Shown: one piece after another, positions 37,501 through 50,300 of the stretch
How positions within the stretch are numbered: position 1 is the first letter of the stretch
How the letters are laid out: the number at the start of each line of letters is the position of its first letter
DNA from: Symbiodinium kawagutii
Lineage: Eukaryota; Sar; Dinophyceae; Suessiales; Symbiodiniaceae
NCBI GenBank assembly: GCA_009767595.1
Contig: VSDK01006555.1
Location: 65,417-129,416 of the forward strand
DNA length: 64,000 bases
Reading direction: 5' to 3'
Position numbers and translations under genes: made by a program
Notes under the pieces: generated by a model
The model's database searches: none
Told to the model about the DNA's origin: nothing
The model's input: the letters and a program-made list of their open reading frames with translations, nothing else

Positions 37501-40500
37501 CCGTGATGTGGAGCAGATTCCGTCTGCCAAATGGTTTCTCCGAGGATGTGAAATTCAGGTGGTGGATTCAGTTGAAGGGATGCTTGTTCTCTCAACATGG
37601 CCGAACATTGAAGTAGGAGATGTCCTTGTTCAACATACTCATACAACTGATGACAATGATGCCCATCGTGTTCTTCTCAAGATTTGGAAGGCTCGATGGC
37701 AAGATCCAGGAGCGCCTGCTGAAGTTGATTGGACAAGGGTCGCCAATTTTGTGAGGGCATTTATGCCCACCTTCCCCTTTGAGATCATTGACATTACGGT
37801 TGAGGAATGGCGCCGCGCGGTTTGAGGCGGCAAACCGCGCGCAGCTAGGGGAGCTGACGGCTTCTCCAAGCTGGACCTCAAAAACATGTCAGATTTTCAT
37901 ACCAAGAAGCTCCTCCAGATGTTCAAAGAGATTGAGAGTGGCGCCCGCACATGGCCCCAGCAATTCTACAATAGCATTGTATTGGGACTGGCTAAGATGG
38001 TGGGAGCCCATGAACCAGGGGACTTCCGTCCTATAGTCCTGTTTTCGATGTTGTATCGAATCTGGGGATCTTTGAGATGCAGGCAGTTGCTTCGACAACT
38101 TGAGACCTATGCCCAAGCTGATGCCTTGGGTTTCATGCCGGGCAGGGAGACGCTTCAGGCCTGGATGCAAGTTCAGAGCGCAGTGGAGTTGTCTTTGCAA
38201 TCATCTTTGCCATTAGCTGGGTTGGCCACAGACATGATCAAGGCTTTCAACTCGATTCAGAGACCGCAGTGGTTTATGCTTGCGTCCCATTGTGGCATTC
38301 CGCAGTTGATCATGTCTCCGTGGAAGAACTTCCTCTCGAATCTCAATCGCAGATTCCAAGTGAACGACCATCTGAGTGAGCCTACATGGTCATCAGTTGG
38401 CTTCGCAGAGGGTGACCCTTTGAGCGTGGCAGCTATGGCATTGCTGGACTGGACGCTTCATGTTTATCAAGACCAGATGGCTCCCCAGATCAGAACTCTC
38501 TCTTTTGTGGACAACGTGTCCATGGTTGCGCGAGATATGGGTCGTCTTTTCCAAGGTTTCTTCTCACTGCAGGTCTTCTTGCGACTATGGGGACTTGCGA
38601 TTGACTTGAAGAAATCCTATGCTTGGAGCACTCACCCTGCCTGGAGACAAACTCTTCGTCCTCTTGGCTTGCAGCTTGTCGAAGATGTTTCAGAACTTGG
38701 TGGTTCTTTATCCTTGTGTGCATCTACGAGAGTTAGAGTTTTTCTTCAACGAGGGAAGAAACTGGAGCGGAAATGGCATCGACTTCGAGCATCGAAAGCG
38801 CCACTTCGACAAAAGTTATCTTCATTGCCAATGGTGTTTTGGGCTGCTGCTTTGCACGGGGCTTTGGGTTCTGTGTTTGCAGATTCGCACATCCATGAAC
38901 TGCGGAAGAAAGCTATTAGCTTCCTCCGGTTGAAGATTGGGGGCAGCAATGCTTTGCTTCGCTTGAGCCTTTCTGAGCCCATGACACCAGATCCAGGCTA
39001 CTACCAACTTTGGCATTGTGTCTTTGACTTTCGACGAATTTGCCAGAAGACACCGGACTTGCTGCAGCAGTGGAGGATCTACATGGCTCGCTACAGTGGT
39101 AAGAAAACAGCTGGACCTTTCTATAAGTTGCTCACCTTGTTCACTCAACTGGGATGGAGCATCTTGGACGTTCCACTTTTTCGTGATCATGATGGTTGTG
39201 TCCATGATCTTTTGCGCCTGCCAAACAGTGCTTTGGATGCTCTCTTGCGTGATGCATGGCTTCAATGGGTTGCTCAGCAGGTTTCCCACCGCAAGACTAT
39301 GATGGACCTCAACAGCCTTGATGGAGACTTGACCTTCTTCGAACGGTCTACGATGACTCCTGCGTTGCTGGGCAGAGTGATGGCGCTACAAACTGGAGCC
39401 TTCATCCCAGCATCTCAGAAAAGCAAGTTTGACAACCAGAAGTCCAAGTGGTGTGCTCTTTGTCATGTGGAAGATGATCAGAGGCGTTGGTTTCATTGCC
39501 CTCGCTTTGTGTCGATGCATGCTCGATTTCCAGGACTCCAAGGGTGGATTGATGACATGCCCAACAGTGTTGTTTATCGTTTGCTACCCCCACAGAATCC
39601 CCATGTTGTGCATTTGAAAAAGTATTTCCTTGAGTTGCAAGACTGTACTGGGAGCTTTTGTTCGGTGCCTTCGCAAGGGATGCAGCATCTCTTTTCAGAT
39701 GGGTCCTGCTTTCAACGACCAGTTGCTTTCGCCTCGCAAGCTGCTTGGTCAGTGGTGAACGCAACCGCTGGCCAACTCACTGGGCATGGTGCTTTGTCTG
39801 GCATCGTTCAGACCAGTGCTCGTGCTGGGCTAACGGCAGTGGTGGCAGCTCTACGATGGATCTTGCGTTACGAAGCGACTGCGACGCTTTGGTGTGACTC
39901 CCTCTTTGTGGTGAAAGGTGTTAAGAACATGCAGGTAGGTAGCTGGACTTTCGTCGCCTCCAGGGTTGAGAACCATGACTTATGGATTCAAATTCTTAGC
40001 TTGTTGGAACAGGTGCCAGACAACTGCTTCCAGATGGACTGGATCCCTTCACACCTGGCATTTGAGCTTTGCGAGGCTGGCTTCGAAGAATGGATAAGTT
40101 GCTGGAATAATGTGGCTGATGCTTGCGATGTCTCTACGAATGAACATCGTTCTGCTTTCTTTCAGAACTGCAGGGATCAGGCATTGGAGCATCATTCGCT
40201 TTGGTGTCAGCGCATGGCCATCATTCGGGACTTCTATGTGGCAGTTGCGGAGCAGACGTCAGATGACATTGTGATTGACCTGACTTCTTCAATGCCCTCT
40301 GATGCTCTGGCTGCCCAGGTTGATGGACTTTGTCTCTCCGATGCGCTACCAGTGAATTGGCGCCAACAGCTAGAGTTTGTCTTTTCTCAATCTACAGATC
40401 ATTTTCAGTATGCTGTAGAGATGATGGAGCTTCTTTTTTGTTTTGAAGAACAGGGCTGCGAGTTTAGAGTTTATTCAATGTAGTTTTGTCGAACTGGCCA

Positions 40501-43500
40501 TGTGGATAACATTCTCACAAGGTTTACCCATTTTGGTTGCTGGGGATCGTTCCAGTTTTACTTTGAAGAGATACGGTGATGTTTTGTTGAAGCCCACGGT
40601 TGCTTCATTGGTTCAAAATTGCAGACAAACCTTGAAGAGAACATTGCGCCATTTTGGCCTGCAACATTATCTTCAGTTTGCATTCAACCGCCCCGAAGCT
40701 GGTGTGATGATGATGATTGATGGGGTCTTATTATCCACTAGTACAGTTTTGGCTTCGGAGTGTGCTCGGTTGATTCATCAATATGCCGGTCCAAAGTTGT
40801 TGCGGAAAGCAGCAGACTTGGCAAAGCTTTACTGAGACTCAAAGACCTGCGCATGGCGGCGCCGCATCTGAGCTGTGCCCGTGTGCATTGAAGCAGTCCG
40901 CGATATTGCTTTCAAGACTACCGTCGAGACGAAGGTACAGATGCTCTGCAAATGCTTGCTTCGCCTCGAGAAGGCAGCCGCAGCCACCAGTTGCGCTACG
41001 CAACAGCAGTTTTCGGACTTGTGTCAGATGGTGGAGGATGAGGCGCAGCAGCGGCGAGCTGCTGATGAAGAACTTGGGAGGAAGCAAGCTGCTAACCTGG
41101 AGGCATCCGAAGATGCCATCAAACATTGTTTCAAGCAACACAGCACTTTGGCCTTGGACGTGAAGAAGGTCACTGATGCTTTGGGTGAAGAGACCCGCGA
41201 AAGGCAGAAAGACCACAAGGTGCTGCAGAGCGACGTGAAACGCCTGGGAGATGAGGCAAAGAGCGGCTCTGAGGTGCCAAGCGGAAGAAGGCCGAGCAGA
41301 TCTCAGTGACCTTGCAGAGATTGGAACAGGCTCAAGAGACCATGCTGAAGCTGGAGAGCGAAATCAAGACTTCCGTGGGAGATTTGAGCTCAGCAGTGTC
41401 CAAAATGATGCGGCAATTGGCAGAGCTGGAGCAAAAGCAGTCGAAGCGGGACAGGTCAAGGAGCAAAGGCAGGAGCCTTCGGCGCGAGAGCCGCCTCAGC
41501 GGCAGCCCGAATGGGTGAGATACACAACTAGTTTTGGGCAAGTCTTTTACGAAGACGAGGCCACAGGCCAACGTTCCTGGACTTTGCCCCCTGGAGTCAC
41601 AGCTGCCGCGTGGTCACCTTGTGGACCCAGACAGGCAGCTGGTCCGAGTGAGAGACAACAAGGCACAGGGCAGTCAGAGGAAGAAGATTGGTGGTGGGCA
41701 GAGTTTCGAAAACAACAGGAGGAGTTTTTCAAGACGGAAGAGGAATTTGAAAATTATTGCTCTCAGAGAGAGAAGCAACAGCAGCAACAGCAGCAACAGC
41801 AGCAACAGGCCTATGTGCCGAGACCTGCTCCGCCATATCTGGGCCCTCCGCCACACATGAACGCTTCGCTTGAGCTTCACCGACTCTATCAGATCAAAAC
41901 CACAATCCGCAAGGAGATGGAGTCCAGGATCAATGAGGGCATGAAAGTAAAAGAGAGACAGACAGCTCTCAGGAACCGCCTTCTGGCTACGCTGGCATCC
42001 CGATAAAAATCGTGAGGCGGTGAAGGTTGACAACCCAAAGATTGCCAAAGAGGTTTGCCAGTTCATTCAAGATGCGACGGAATGGTTTCTCTTTGCGTGA
42101 CCCTGACAAAGACCGCGGTGAGACTTGCAAGTGCGCGGAAGTATTTCAAGAGCAACAGGAGGATGTGAACAAAAAAATTGAAGACTGTCTTTAGGAAGTT
42201 AGCTCCAGACAGGTGTGGCATCCTTTCATTACAGCGGTTGGAATTTGCTTTGCGTTGACTTTCACCATCTTTCACCAAGGTCAACATGAGGTCCAGTTCT
42301 TTAGCGTTGCGGACTACGATGCCTGGAAAGCTGGATGCCCAGCTCGCCGAGTTCGAGAGCGGGTCATGGCTGGAAACAGGTTGATGGTCGTTGCTTTCTG
42401 CGTATGGAAGGCAGTGGAATTTGATATGTACTTTTTGTATACTTTCGTGCACTGCAAAACGAGCACCAAGGAGAGAAACAATGGTGGCAAGGGCTGGAGC
42501 ACAAAGTACTACAAAGGCCGCGTTTCCTCTTTTCAGTCGCCGTTGGTGAAATTGAGCCTCCATTTCTGTAGATCTCAAAACGTCTGCTATATCTATCCCG
42601 TCTTTAAACATATTCTTTCTAATATAAAACATTTTCAAGTCTTTTTCCTTCCAAATTTGTTCGAGGTTTGGGAACCTCGACAGCAAAAGAAGGAAAGGAG
42701 TATTTCAAGAACATCAAAGATCACAGGCCAGGGTGGAGCCATTTACCATCCTGTATATACCTATACTGTATGTATATATTTCACTATTTAATGTGATTGG
42801 CTCTAGGTACACGATAGCAATTTTTCTTGTAGACGTTTCGCTGCAATCTCGATATCGGCAAGGATGCAGTTTCGATGGACCAATCCCAAAGACGACGAGT
42901 TGATTGACTTGGCCTTCAACAAGAAAAGGGCTGACGACCGTAAGGTCCAGTCCTCTGCTTGTACTGGTACTGTAGCACATGTGATTCTTTCGATGGTGTA
43001 GTTTTCGAATCAAATGAAATACTATATCATCAGAAGCCTTCAATCCAGACTGTACTAAATGCACTTTGGCTGGAAATTGCTGCTGCAAATCGAGCATGTT
43101 CAGATTTCTTAAGCAGCGAGATTTGCGTAACATGTGAGCAACTCACCCTTAAGATTAGTTGGCTCTTGCATATGTTTCCTTCAAACTCCATAGGCCATCC
43201 CCTCACAACAAGCTTACTTCATCTTACTTCACTCTCTTTGCTCCTCCTTCCTGCTGCTCTTGTCAGCCCTCCAGAAGCCACTCCAAGTGATGGGGCCGGT
43301 CCAATGACTGCGTTTTTCTTCACCTGGGTACGCAGCATTCTTGAGATATCTTGAGACCGTGTTCCGCTCATAGCTCGTGAAGTTTTCAAGCGCTGAAGGA
43401 ATGGATCAACTGCTACAAAGATGGCGATGTCCAACCCTTGGTCTCACCTTGCCAGCCTCATGATACCAATACCTACTAATACTACCATCTATCTGTACAT

Positions 43501-44224
43501 GTCTCAAAAAGGATACATTCGATCTAGACAGGGACAAATTCACAGTTGATGTCATTTCGTTCATTAGGTCACTGCAGGCTGCAAGGATCTATATTAATGG
43601 AAACAATCATGCAAGTCAAAAACTGTATGCGGGGCATGGCAGGGTTGCCTTTGAATTGGCGAGATGACTTTTTAGCAAGGCGGTTGACCATTCAAAGACG
43701 GTGGTGAGCTACTCAGACTTTGTCAACAAGGACTGGCCCGACTGTTTTGCTCCTTGCTTGTAGCATATCATATCGTGGAATAGAGTGGAAAAAACAGTTG
43801 AAAAAAGATCATATCGACCATACCAAAAAGGACACTGCTTTGTACTAGTAGTACGGATTTGATCCATTGTCATTTTTAGTCCATCCCTGCGTACTCGTAT
43901 CCTTTTTTTCGCTTTCAAGTAAAGCGTGAAGATTTGATCCTCTGGCAAAAGAGAGAAACCGGAAGATGGAAGCACTCTGTGATTCAACATCTCTCCCTGA
44001 TTCAATACCTGTCTGGACTGAGGGTTTCAGTTTTAACAAACGGTGTAGTTAAGGGTTGGATCCAAAAGAAAGTGTCTTCGAATCCAGTTGAACCATTTGT
44101 GTCCCTTTGCTGTTGACTGTTGACTGTTGGCTGTGGACTCTTGCCTGTTGACTGTTGATTGTTGACTGCTGACTGCTGACTGCTGACTGCTGACTGCTGG
44201 CTGCTGACTGCTGGCTGCTGATGG

Positions 44225-44256
<32 letters not shown>

Positions 44257-44293
44257 CTGTTGCTGGTGCTGGTGCTGGTGCTGGTGCTGTTGC

Positions 44294-44327
<34 letters not shown>

Positions 44328-47300
44328 GTTGTTGTTGCGGCGTTGGTAGTGGTGGTGATAGTGGCGGTAGTGGTGATTGAGGTTGTTGTTGTGGTGGTGA
44401 TGGTGGTGCTGGTGTCTTTGTGGTGGTTGTGGTCGTCATCCTTGTCGCCATGATGTCTTTTCCTTATTATTGCTGGAAATGGTCAATGCATGCTAGCAAC
44501 AGAGTCATCCGCTATTTTGGATTTTCCCAAACATCATTGTCCAGAGAAGTAGTCCACATACTTCAGTTCTGCGCCATTCAAGTAGGGTACTGAGTCGCAT
44601 TGAACTAATCACTCATGGCCAGTAGTTCATATCCATTGTGGACATGGTTGCGACATGGATGGGACATGGTGAGGACATGGTCTGATGTTGTTTGTGTATT
44701 CTGTGTGTATTTCTGTGTTCTGTTGAGACTGAAAGTTCTGCCAGGAGCTGGTGGCTTTCTCCAGGTATGATGTGATGCGATCCATCCCCTGCGTCGGGAT
44801 GCCCTGGTGCTTGGGGCGCGAATGGCTCCCATGTCCCGTTGCCTTTTCGAAAATCTTCACATTCTTTGGTGGTCAATAGCGGTCAATGTCTACCTTATGC
44901 GGATGGATGGTTGACTTCTGAGAATGGATCCTAACTCTGACATCGAGGACATAGAGTTGCGCTTTACCACAAATCTGCAAGACTCACCCGCCCACCCACC
45001 CACCCACCCACACATTGAATGACAATGTACCAATGCAGCAGCGTCCTTGTACTTAATTTTCTTGGACCGCAATGTGGCGCCTCCACAGTCTTTCGACATC
45101 CCATAGCATGTTCCGAAGCATGGGTTCAGATGGGTGAAGTTTGCTTTGCATTGTGAAACACAGAGTGGCAAGTGCCTACCATCATGCATGTGTTGATGAA
45201 GTTGGCCAGGCCTCAAGATGAGGTAACCCCCTGCACTGCGCATGTGTGCTGAGTTTGTGGATGGAATGAAGCCTGGGCAGCGCAAAATTCTCTATGCCGC
45301 CTTCAAGAGAAATCTCAGGTGGGATCAAGCTGACCCGGAGATTTGATCAACGGACGCAATGCTCCACGTGTTTCATGCAACTCGATGCCCACCTGAGAAC
45401 TTTAGCTTTGAAGCTTGTGCTCTGCCAGGTCAGACGTCAAGGTTGCCCAATTTGTGATGCTCTCAGTATTTGTGAATCACAAGCCTCAGGATGCCTCAGG
45501 CACCCTTTCTCTTTCTTCATCGAAGCATCTTGATGCATACCCTTTCTTCTCGGATATTTATTCTATTGAGTTCTTCTCTTTGTACATTTTGTCCCTGAGG
45601 CTGGCTATGTTGCAGAGCACAGCGCCTATCACCATGGCAGCTTGGTGGACCACTGCCAGCCGATGGAAAGGCTAACTTTTTGGGTAAGCAACAGTGTCAC
45701 CCACTTTGGCAGCTCATCTTCGTACATCTTTCAACTCTGATTGGAGATCGTGGGACACAACGATCAGTGGGAATTCCAATGTATTCCAATTCAGTTCGAA
45801 CGACCCACTGATCGTTTGAAGGCTTAAGCAAAGTGGTCTTTATCTTTACTCACTGCATAAAATCAAAGCTACATACGAATTACACCGAACGGCGCCCGTT
45901 TCTGTTGATGGGATCAGATTGATGGTGTGGATTCGCACTGACTGGATAGTCAGATAGTCCGAGGTGAAGCATCCTTGTGCCGACCTCAGCTCTTGATTTG
46001 ACTTTCCAAAACAGCGGCAGTCTGCCATTTCAAGCATGGACGAGCAGAGAGTTGTGAGATTTGCTTTGCAATACAAATTCGAACTTTCACATCTGAGGGC
46101 AGGGATCAGATATGCTGTGAATTTGTGTAGCAATCTTTAGTATTGGGAGATTCTTTCGGGGGCATTGAGGCAAGGCACCATTGTTGGCATGGCGCAGAAC
46201 TTTGTTTCTCAGCTGCATGCTGGATACTTTGTTTGATAACTTGGCTTGTTACCTCAAGACCTACTTCTGTTCCTTCATTCTCTGTTTTTAGATATGTAAA
46301 AAATTAGAAGTGGATCCTTCTGCATTGTTTTTCAGATGTTTTTTGGTGATCTGGGTGCACCCTCAGCATCTAGGACCTCACGACCATACGTAAACAAACT
46401 GCAGCAGGTTGCACTGGCCATGGGAATGGTTTCAAGGGGCTGGCAGATCTTGAAGCATGATCTGCCCCTCTTGTACGTTTCAAAGGGGTTGTGGTCAAGC
46501 TTCAACACCTCATTCAAGCCTCATTCCATTTCCATTTTGACCTGGTTCGAGCTTCAACACCAAGGTTGGGTCCAACAATATCAACTTGTTTGTTCCGTCT
46601 GGACAGTTTGGTACCAGATTGCAAGGCGGCAAGGAGCCTGGGGAAAGTCTGTTGCATTTGCGAATCTCAAGAAAATGTTCCCATCACTGTGCCAGTGATG
46701 TCTCAATGCATTCAATGTTTGACGCTGCTCAACTGCCAGCACCCACTTGTTGCACACACCCAAACACAAACAAACCCTCTGATAGTCTTCTTCAAGTCAC
46801 TGCTGCACTACAAGAATTGATCTTCAACTCGTTCTCTTTGGCGAGCATTGGCGAGTTTAGTTTCTTGGAAATTACTTGCCTTAGAGATTGACTAGACAGA
46901 TGGGAGAGGCGGCGCCGTCAGGTTTTCTGGAATCCAACGTTCTATTTGCGTTCTATCGATGCTCTCTGCGTATGTAGGACCAAGCGAGCGCGAGATACAT
47001 CTACACCAGGTTGGAGTGCAGGACTTGGGAAGAATGGCACATAAATCCACTATATTCCGCTCTACCTACTATACTATACCTTACGCGGTGCCCGCTTGGA
47101 CTGAAAGCACAAGAGGCTTGTCTATCTGTGTACATTTGTTTGCATCTCATCAAGGTATCGGACTTTTGAAAGTGCTTCAGCATTGGCTCAAGAAAGACCA
47201 GATGAGATCAAAACAATACAACTTGCATAGTGCAGCTTGTCAAAATAGTCCCAGCACCCACAAAGCACCTCTGAAACCTCACGTGTTTTGAAACAAAGCT

Positions 47301-50300
47301 ACACCTGACCAGTTGAAACCCTGGTGCTGCCTGGAGTCTTCCTGGCATGAAGTTGTGCAAAGGCAACTTGGACAAGTGCCTCAGCTAGGTCCATTTGCGA
47401 AGCATCTACAGCTTGTCTTCTGTTACAACTTCGCAAAGTGACCTCTTGGGAGATTTTGTGTTGGTGCGCATCTTGTCACAAACCACATGCCTCAAAGAAG
47501 TGTGTCCCGCGCCAATTGCCTGACCGAGGTTTGACCCGAAAGTGACATGTCCCAAATATGACCGAGAAAAGATAAAGCCTGGAATTGCTGCTTGGCGCAG
47601 GAGATCTTCAGAAGGGCAGTGGATGGCAGCCATGGCTCTGGTTCCATATTGATAGTTTGAAGATGTTTGAAGTGGCCCGATGCTATACATGTTTTAAATG
47701 AAGTAGTTATACTTCACACCCAAGAGGTTCCGAGACATGCTCAGTACTCCAAAAAGTTCTGTGATAGCTCTGCAGTTGCAGTCTCCTATAGCTGGGAGGC
47801 AGCAACCAACAAGGTACACATCGGAGTGGGCAATTTTCATCGAGCTCATCAGTGTGTCTTTGTGGATGACTCCTTGTCTTTACCAGGACGAAGTTGTTTC
47901 CAATTTGTGGATACCGAGGCTGTTCGTGCTTAAGAGCAGATGCTGAAAATGCTTTGATACATTCTCTGTTTTCGAAATGTAAGGCAAACATTTGTCGACT
48001 CCTTCATTGGCTTCACTCTGCGACATTTTCTTTACTCCCATGCCACTGACTGCCGAGGGGAGTGTTGCAGGACATGAAGTCTGGGGTTATCAAGGAGTTG
48101 GTATCATGCCAGCAGACGCAAAGATGCGTGATGTGCTCAAGGACCGACGTTTGATTTTCAGTTTGACGAGAGGAATTCACCGTTGAAGATAGTTGACGTT
48201 TGTAGCGTTTTGAGGGAAGAGGATACAGACTGAGCTGGATGTTTTGCGTGATTTTGAGGCAAACCTGAATTGCATTCATGAAGGATGTTCGAAAACGCTA
48301 CGCTTGAAATAGTTTCATGATTGGGTATAGTGACTAGTGATTGATTCGGCATATCACATGAATTCACATGATGGAGGGCATGTGGAAAGTGATGGAAGCA
48401 ACCGGAGTTGTTAGCATACCAAACAATGTGCCTTCCATGGTTTTGCAACAATAGAATGCAGCTCGGATGTCAGGAGCAAGACATGCTATACACATTGTGG
48501 GAGAAAGGCACGGACATCTCTGAGCTTTCTGATGTGATGGATGCTTCTTTTCTCAGGTTGTTATCAGCACAATCCTCCTCTTAACAGGAATGTTGTGTTT
48601 CTTTTTTCCGTCCCATGGCAAAGTATAAGTCTTGGATGTTGGACATGAACCAAATGTACCGGTTTGCCTCTACTTCGAAGTGTCGTCTTAACATCTTCAG
48701 AACTTCGTTTGCTCACTGTTTTATTGAACCTTTAAGTCAAAGTCCAGCAGCTATTGCAGGTGCCTCCGAAAAAGTGCGTGTGATGGGCTCTTTGTCTTGC
48801 AACTGGTTTATACTTTCGGCCGCAAATTCTTGAAAACCAGTAAGAGGAAGTGGGTTGAAAGACATTTTACAGCGACGTACAGCATTTCAGGTCGAGTGCT
48901 CTTTCACACTTTATAGGCTTCAAAGGCTTCCGTGCATCCTTCCATCCTCTTGGTTTCACCCAAGGTTGTCATTCAAATTTCATTCTAGCTCCAGAAAGTC
49001 CAGAAAAGGCAAGCTGTGACTTGCGGCTGACCTACTTGTTGAGAGTCCACATGGGAGATGACAATCCATCAGCTTACGGCTTTGGAAAGGTTGTGGATGC
49101 ATTGTGTGCAACAGACACCAAGATTGCAACTTGGACAATACGGGCATTGGGGTTGATGTGTGTCAGATGCCTTACGCATGAGCCGCACTTCATACACATC
49201 CTTGGTTGGATTTCATCGGTTCCAGCAATCTGATATGCTTGAATCCGTTTCAATCCTTTGTGCGGATCAGTTCCGATTATGTTCTTCAGTGTTGAGAATG
49301 TAGACAAGCAGAAAACAATCCAGATTCAACGTGTTCGTGTCGCAAGCAGACACTACAGACTCCTGATCCTGAGACATATGTTTGTTTTGTTTCGCACTTG
49401 AGAAAGAAGTGAGGCAGTACCTAAAACCCCGTGTTGTTTGGTTTTTGTATTCGGTCGTACTGCCTATTTTTCATGGGTCATCACCTATCATGGGAATCGC
49501 ATGGAATCCCCCTCACCCCGGAAACTGCTCACTGCCACGTGATTCGATCAGACCTGCCGAGGTCACTCTGACCATCACAGAAAAGGGGCACCTTGGCTTC
49601 CGAACTGAACGCGGTCATCCAGACATTTTGTTCTGGATATGGGTGTTTCTCAAAATAGGGGTACCCTATTGTAGTCCATTTATAGTCCATTTTTGGGGTC
49701 CCCTATTCTGAGAAACAACCATATTTGGGAGTATTTGGGACTGGCAATTCGTTGCTGCATGCTTTTGCTTGCCAACAGCGACTGAAAGCACCTGATAACA
49801 TTGGCCAATTGCCAGAATAGATGTGGGAAACTGAGAGGGTCCCCCCACGGACAAACATTTGCAGTTTGAAGCTATGTCCTCTATCCAATGCGCAAGACAA
49901 AGCCAATCGAGTATTACATGGGGACGGCGGGTAGGGATGCTGCATTTTTTGCGCTTCTCACCGCTGGTTTGCACTCTCTCTCTCTCTCGTGAAAGTCTAG
50001 CCGCTAGCCAAGCGCTGCTTCAATAATGGTTCCAGCTTTTGTTGTGACTTGCTGCCTTTTTACAGTTCTGAAAGCCCGGGTGAATAACTCACACAAATCC
50101 CAAATGCCAACATTCATCAGCAATTGACTCAACATTAGGGATTGCCAACTCAGAGGTGCGCCACAGTCATAGTCGCTAAGTTTTCTCATCAATTCCAAAG
50201 GGTGCGTGCAGGCTTCAACAGTGGTTGACACACTATTCACTACTAGAAATCCAAATCTGAATGAGTTGCTCTAATCTATGTAAAATTATGTAAACTTATG

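Larger units (their letters stand above)
31520..40835 (+). mobile_element. LINE (non-LTR) retrotransposon with a DNA methyltransferase, decayed
   Basis: A ~9.3-kb block of broken coding frames inside a topoisomerase II intron and in the same orientation. Order: cytosine-5 methyltransferase ORF, a possible cysteine-protease-like stretch, a linker with coiled-coil character, AP-type endonuclease, reverse transcriptase, CxxC-HxxxC zinc knuckle and RNase H. This is the layout of methyltransferase-bearing LINEs reported from Symbiodinium. The frame changes near 31650, 33320, 33785, 34150, 34850, 35340, 35640, 36640, about 36950-37030 and 37440, and a TGA interrupts the frame at 37823. It is therefore an old copy unlikely to move by itself. 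The ends are approximate: I saw no clear poly-A or target-site duplication, and 40836-42102 may or may not belong to it. Confidence 0.92.

Noticed and set aside
40872..40925. RING-finger start ([15 protein letters not shown])
   Set aside because: Only one Cys is in frame and no following Cys/His pattern is present.
44002..44451. Minus-strand Gln/His/Pro-rich ORF
   Set aside because: It is the translation of a CTG/TTG/GGT repeat block within an intron.
47184..47194. ATTGGCTCAAG as a further spliced-leader relict
   Set aside because: Only ten leader bases match, there is no following ATG, and it lies inside an intron; chance is likely.
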